A DNA stretch of 64,000 bases from Allomuricauda sp. (lineage in GTDB: Bacteria; Bacteroidota; Bacteroidia; Flavobacteriales; Flavobacteriaceae), in contig NZ_JANQLX010000006.1 of the NCBI RefSeq assembly GCF_028280385.1, forward strand, positions 62,001 through 126,000. The letters are read 5' to 3'. The translations under genes and the position numbers were made by a program. Shown in pieces: positions 58,847 to 64,000 of this stretch (the first letter of the stretch is position 1; every line of letters starts with the position of its first letter). The notes beneath the pieces are model-generated. The model ran no database searches. It was not told the DNA's origin and saw only the letters and a list, made by a program, of their open reading frames with translations.

Positions 58847-60724
58847 TTACCTTCTGCCCGTCTTCTTTTGTTCTTCGGCCTGTTCCATCATTTCACGCAT
58901 TTTACGTTGGAACTTGTTCTCCTTTTTGGGCTTCTTTTTGTTTTCCTGGATCTGCGCATGGATCTTGTCTTCGTCCAAAATGTAGTTCTTGATGGCCAAC
59001 ATGATAAAGATGGTGATCAAGTTGGAAATGAAGTAGTACAAACTCAATCCACTTGCATAATTGTTAAAGAAAATCAACATGATCAGAGGAGAAAGATACA
59101 TGATGAACTTCATGTTGGGCATACCCGGTTGCTGTTGCATCTGCATGGTCTGCCCCGTGGTCAAGGTCATATAGAAGAATATGGCAATGGATGCCAAAAT
59201 AGGAAATAAGCTTACGTGGTTTCCATAAAAACTGGATATCACCGGTATGTGGGTACTCCACTCAAAAATGGAATCGTAAGATGCCAAGTCCTCCGCCCAT
59301 AGAAACGACTTTTGCCGTAGCGCAAAGGAAGTAGGGAAAAACATAAAGAGCGCATAGAAAATGGGAAGCTGCAACAAGGCCGGTATACAACCGCTCATGG
59401 GACTCACCCCTGCTTTGTTGTATAGTTTCATGGTTTCTTGTTGCTTCTTCATGGCGTTATCCTTGTACTTCTCATTGATCTCCGTTATCTCAGGCTTCAA
59501 AACCTTCATCTTTGCCTGGGAGAGATAGGACTTATAGGTTACTGGCGACAATGCCAATCGAACCAAAATGGTCATTACAATGATGGCAATTCCAAACGGA
59601 AGGAAGGAGCTCAAGAAATTATAGAATGGCGTAAATACATATCGGTTGATCCAACCAAAAATCCCCCATCCAAACGGAATAGAATCCGCCAATCCCAAAT
59701 CCTGGTAATCGTCCAACACCTTCACATCCGTGGGTCCAAAGTACCAATGCATGTTTTGTGAAAGTTCGCCTCCCTGGAGCTCCAAGGATGCCTTAGTCTT
59801 GTACACTTTCGTGAATTCCGTTTCCTTGCTTTCCTCCTCAACCAGATTTTGGGAGCTTAATTCTGCGGTCTTAAAATGGGTGTCAGAGGCTAAAATTGAA
59901 CTGAAAAAGTGTTGTCTGTAAGACAACCATTTGATATCCTCTTCCGTTTCCTCATCAGACTCACTGCTTTCTGAAAGCTTGCTTATTTTTCCCCCATCGT
60001 GATTATAGGTAAGGCGTGTATAGCGGTTTTCATACTTTACGCTTTTACCATGTCGTATTCCCTTTAGATCCCATTCCAAATCAATAGGTCTACCTGAGTT
60101 GATGACGCCATTGAGCCCCTGGGAACGCACGGTGAAATCCAGTAAATATTCACCGGGTTTCATCTCATATCGATATTCCAAAAATTGGCTGTTGGACACC
60201 TTGGCTTTCATGGAAAGCACTTGGTTGTCACCATTATTCGATAAGGTAGGTTCAAAATATAGATCCGTGGTATTTAGAACGCGATTGTCCGAAGTGGTAA
60301 AATTGAGTCCAAATTTGGCATTTCCGTCCTTGGCCATATATACCGGAACAGAATCAAAAGTGACATAATTCTTCATACGGGCCTCCACAACCTGTCCCCC
60401 CTTGTTGGACACCTCCAAGTACAGTACATCGTTTTCCAAAGTGGTGGTTCCTTCGGCCGTTTGCGTAAAACCAAAGGCACCCACGGTGTTTTTATAATCT
60501 GCGACCGCTGTGGAATCTTGGATATTGATGGGTTTCGGGGTCTCTATGACAGGCTGTTGGGTCTCTGCCTCTGCTTGGGCAGCCGCCTCAATTTTTTCCT
60601 GTTCCGCCTTTTGGGCCTCCAATTCCTCAGGCGTGGGCTGATTTTGGTAAAACATAAAAATGAGTATTCCAAAAATCAACACAAATCCAATAATGGAATT
60701 GAGGTCCAGTTTCTTTTCTTCCAT
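58847..60724 (-). CDS. yidC: membrane protein insertase YidC
   Basis: Inner-membrane insertase that works with or without SecYEG. The 625-residue Gram-negative form has an N-terminal helix (IIGFVLIFGILIFMFYQNQ), a large periplasmic P1 beta-sandwich domain, and the five-helix core: the FGIAIIVMTILVRLALSPVTYKSYLSQAKMK segment with the conserved hydrophilic-groove Arg, and the SPMSGCIPALLQLPIFYALFMFF motif. A basic C-terminal tail (KENKFQRKMREMMEQAEEQ) may contact ribosomes. Preceded by a promoter inside the pyrG 3' end, 67 bp downstream of pyrG. Confidence 0.97.
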   Translation of the reverse strand: MEEKKLDLNSIIGFVLIFGILIFMFYQNQPTPEELEAQKAEQEKIEAAAQAEAETQQPVIETPKPINIQDSTAVADYKNTVGAFGFTQTAEGTTTLENDVLYLEVSNKGGQVVEARMKNYVTFDSVPVYMAKDGNAKFGLNFTTSDNRVLNTTDLYFEPTLSNNGDNQVLSMKAKVSNSQFLEYRYEMKPGEYLLDFTVRSQGLNGVINSGRPIDLEWDLKGIRHGKSVKYENRYTRLTYNHDGGKISKLSESSESDEETEEDIKWLSYRQHFFSSILASDTHFKTAELSSQNLVEEESKETEFTKVYKTKASLELQGGELSQNMHWYFGPTDVKVLDDYQDLGLADSIPFGWGIFGWINRYVFTPFYNFLSSFLPFGIAIIVMTILVRLALSPVTYKSYLSQAKMKVLKPEITEINEKYKDNAMKKQQETMKLYNKAGVSPMSGCIPALLQLPIFYALFMFFPTSFALRQKSFLWAEDLASYDSIFEWSTHIPVISSFYGNHVSLFPILASIAIFFYMTLTTGQTMQMQQQPGMPNMKFIMYLSPLIMLIFFNNYASGLSLYYFISNLITIFIMLAIKNYILDEDKIHAQIQENKKKPKKENKFQRKMREMMEQAEEQKKTGRR

Positions 60725-60767
60725 GAAAGTTATTTAGTGAAAATCGTTAACTCCGCTTTTCCGGTCG

Positions 60768-62718
<1,951 letters not shown>

Positions 62719-62762
62719 ATCCGTGGCTAATATACTATCTTGAACACTTAATCAACCCAATG

Positions 62763-63626
62763 ATGAAAAGAAGAAAATTCATTGCCACAACTGCTGTGGG
62801 AGCTGCGGGGTTGGCCACGACCAAAGTTAACGCTCAAAAGATGCAAACCAACAACGATTTTAAACTCAAAAACAACATCAACCATAGCGTATGCCAATGG
62901 TGTTTTAACGATATTCCATTGGAGGATTTTCTAAAAACCTTACAACAATTGGGCATCAAAGCCATCGACCTGATCGGTCCGAAGGACTGGCCGCTACTAA
63001 AAAAATACGACATATTCTGCTCCATGTGCAACGGAGCGGAAATCAGTTTGGAAGAGGGTTGGAATGACCCTAAGAACCACGAAATCCTGATTGGGAATTA
63101 CACGGAAATGATTCCCAAGGTGGCCGAGGCAGGATATACCAATCTTATTTGTTTTAGCGGAAATAGGAATGGCATGAACGATTATGTGGGCCTGCAAAAT
63201 TGTGTGGATGGGCTTTCACAGATCATGCCTTTGGCAGAAAAACACGGCGTAATCATCCAAATGGAATTGTTCAATCAAGTGAACCATCCGGATTATATGT
63301 GTGACAGCTCCCTTTGGGGAGTGGAACTCTGTAAACACCTTGGCAGCGACAACTTCAAATTGCTGTACGATATTTATCATATGCAAATCCAGGAAGGGGA
63401 TATTATACGAAGTATCCAGGATTACCATCCTTATTTTGGACATTACCATACCGCTGGTGTTCCCGGGAGACACGAAATTGATGACACCCAAGAGCTGTAC
63501 TATCCGGCTATAATGAAGGCCATTTTGGAGACAGGCTATAAAGGTTATGTGGCCCAGGAATTCCTTCCCACTTGGGACAATAAAATTGAAGCCCTCAAGG
63601 ATGGGTTCCTAAGATGCGATGTGTAA
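62763..63626 (+). CDS. exported hydroxypyruvate-isomerase-like TIM-barrel protein
   Basis: A 287-residue protein of the AP-endonuclease-2/xylose-isomerase-like TIM-barrel group, nearest to hydroxypyruvate isomerase Hyi. Metal ligands fit the family: Glu in IQMELFNQ, Asp in LLYDIYHMQI, His in YFGHYHTAGVPGRHEID and Glu in YVAQEFLPTW. An N-terminal signal of Tat type (KRRKFIATTAVGAAGLATT) indicates export as a folded protein. Together with the following DUF1080 lipoprotein it may belong to a keto-sugar catabolic locus. A second ATG lies 3 bp earlier (62760). Confidence 0.85.
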   Translation: MKRRKFIATTAVGAAGLATTKVNAQKMQTNNDFKLKNNINHSVCQWCFNDIPLEDFLKTLQQLGIKAIDLIGPKDWPLLKKYDIFCSMCNGAEISLEEGWNDPKNHEILIGNYTEMIPKVAEAGYTNLICFSGNRNGMNDYVGLQNCVDGLSQIMPLAEKHGVIIQMELFNQVNHPDYMCDSSLWGVELCKHLGSDNFKLLYDIYHMQIQEGDIIRSIQDYHPYFGHYHTAGVPGRHEIDDTQELYYPAIMKAILETGYKGYVAQEFLPTWDNKIEALKDGFLRCDV

Positions 63627-63654
63627 CCAAACTTTACAACCAAACCAACACCAT

Positions 63655-64000
63655 ATGAAAAATCACTTTTTACTTTGCATGATCTTATCAATTACCCTTG
63701 TTTCTTGCAATCAGGGTGAGCAGCTCTTTGAAGAACATCCAGAGAATTGGGTTCAAGGGGGCGAAGCAGCAACCTGGACCTTTGAAAATGGGGAACTACT
63801 GGGCAGCGGCAATGGCGGCAATGGGTTTATCATGACCAAAAAAACGTACAAGGATTTTGAGCTCAACTTGGAGTTCCATCCAGACAGCACCGTAAATTCT
63901 GGAGTGTTCGTAAGATGTAAAGAACAAAAACTGGATGCCCTGGATTGCCATGAAATCAACATTTGGGACTTACATCCCAACCAGGACTTCCGCACGGGTT
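63655..64000 (+). CDS. DUF1080 lipoprotein (3' end beyond the window)
   Basis: The open frame from ATG 63655 runs to the window edge, 115 codons so far. It has a lipoprotein signal (FLLCMILSITLVSCNQ) and the start of a DUF1080 (concanavalin-like, 3-keto-disaccharide hydrolase) domain: TWTFENGELLGSGNGGNGFI, TKKTYKDFELNLEFHPD, NSGVFVRC and CHEINIWD. DUF1080 enzymes act on sugars in the periplasm or on the surface. It follows the exported isomerase-like gene by 28 bp. The missing part cannot be judged. Confidence 0.88.
   Translation, partial: MKNHFLLCMILSITLVSCNQGEQLFEEHPENWVQGGEAATWTFENGELLGSGNGGNGFIMTKKTYKDFELNLEFHPDSTVNSGVFVRCKEQKLDALDCHEINIWDLHPNQDFRTG

Noticed and set aside
58791..58985. 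Plus-strand ORF of 64 residues over the yidC 3' end.
   Set aside because: Its start lies on a terminator hairpin and the rest is antisense to yidC; no family features.

Overview
The window is chromosomal DNA of a Bacteroidota bacterium, almost certainly a member of the Flavobacteriaceae. The evidence is the set of gene families (SpoIIM/DUF4129/DUF4350/MoxR/DUF58 cluster, head-GIN and DUF4097 proteins, FAS1 lipoproteins, PorT-like barrels, zinc-less DnaX), the near absence of Shine-Dalgarno sequences, and many promoters of the flavobacterial type (TTG, about 19-22 nt, TAnnTTTG). I cannot name a genus. About 62 genes are supported, densely packed on both strands, plus one RNA gene (rnpB). I saw no tRNA, rRNA, CRISPR array, insertion sequence, prophage or replication origin.

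Layout. 1-3.4 kb: rsmD, RNase P RNA on the other strand, dnaX and miaE. 3.4-10.7 kb (minus): ppx, ppk1 and sixA for polyphosphate, pdxH, rnz, a small four-helix-bundle gene flanked by inverted repeats, a small STAS-like gene, pyrB and pyrR. 10.8-16.6 kb: rpsA with a long leader, a LysM protein, cmk and lon. 16.8-19.7 kb (plus): ECF sigma factor, membrane anti-sigma-like protein, and two secreted beta-helix-like repeat proteins (DUF4097, DUF2807). 19.8-24.3 kb: envelope proteins, an MFS transporter and an M48 lipoprotein protease. 24.4-28.8 kb (minus): glgB and a GH31 alpha-glucosidase. 28.9-33.4 kb: collagen-like lipoprotein, two msrB genes (one exported, one cytosolic), a DinB-like gene, lpdA, DUF3817 and aroQ. 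33.5-36.8 kb: four outer-membrane barrel genes around xerD. 36.9-43.8 kb: NDH-2, an exported M20 amidohydrolase, a second ECF sigma locus, an acyltransferase, a Nudix hydrolase and a cyclophilin with overlapping start codons, and a TRIC channel protein. 43.8-50.6 kb: RDD protein and the six-gene SpoIIM-to-DUF58 operon. 50.6-53.3 kb: hypothetical, nitronate monooxygenase-like and mnmA. 53.6-58.6 kb: two large FAS1 lipoproteins. 58.8-62.7 kb: yidC, pyrG and DUF3820. The last 1.2 kb holds an exported sugar-isomerase-like protein and the start of a DUF1080 lipoprotein.

Most of the window is housekeeping and envelope biology. No wholly new system can be proven from sequence alone. The places most worth a second look are the four-helix-bundle cassette with terminal inverted repeats between rnz and its usual neighbour, the ECF-sigma/anti-sigma/beta-helix locus, the MoxR-DUF58 membrane operon, the FAS1 gene with a recent in-frame 480-bp tandem duplication, the rpsA leader with a hairpin and a 15-codon upstream ORF, and the CATG sequence shared as start codons by two divergent genes.
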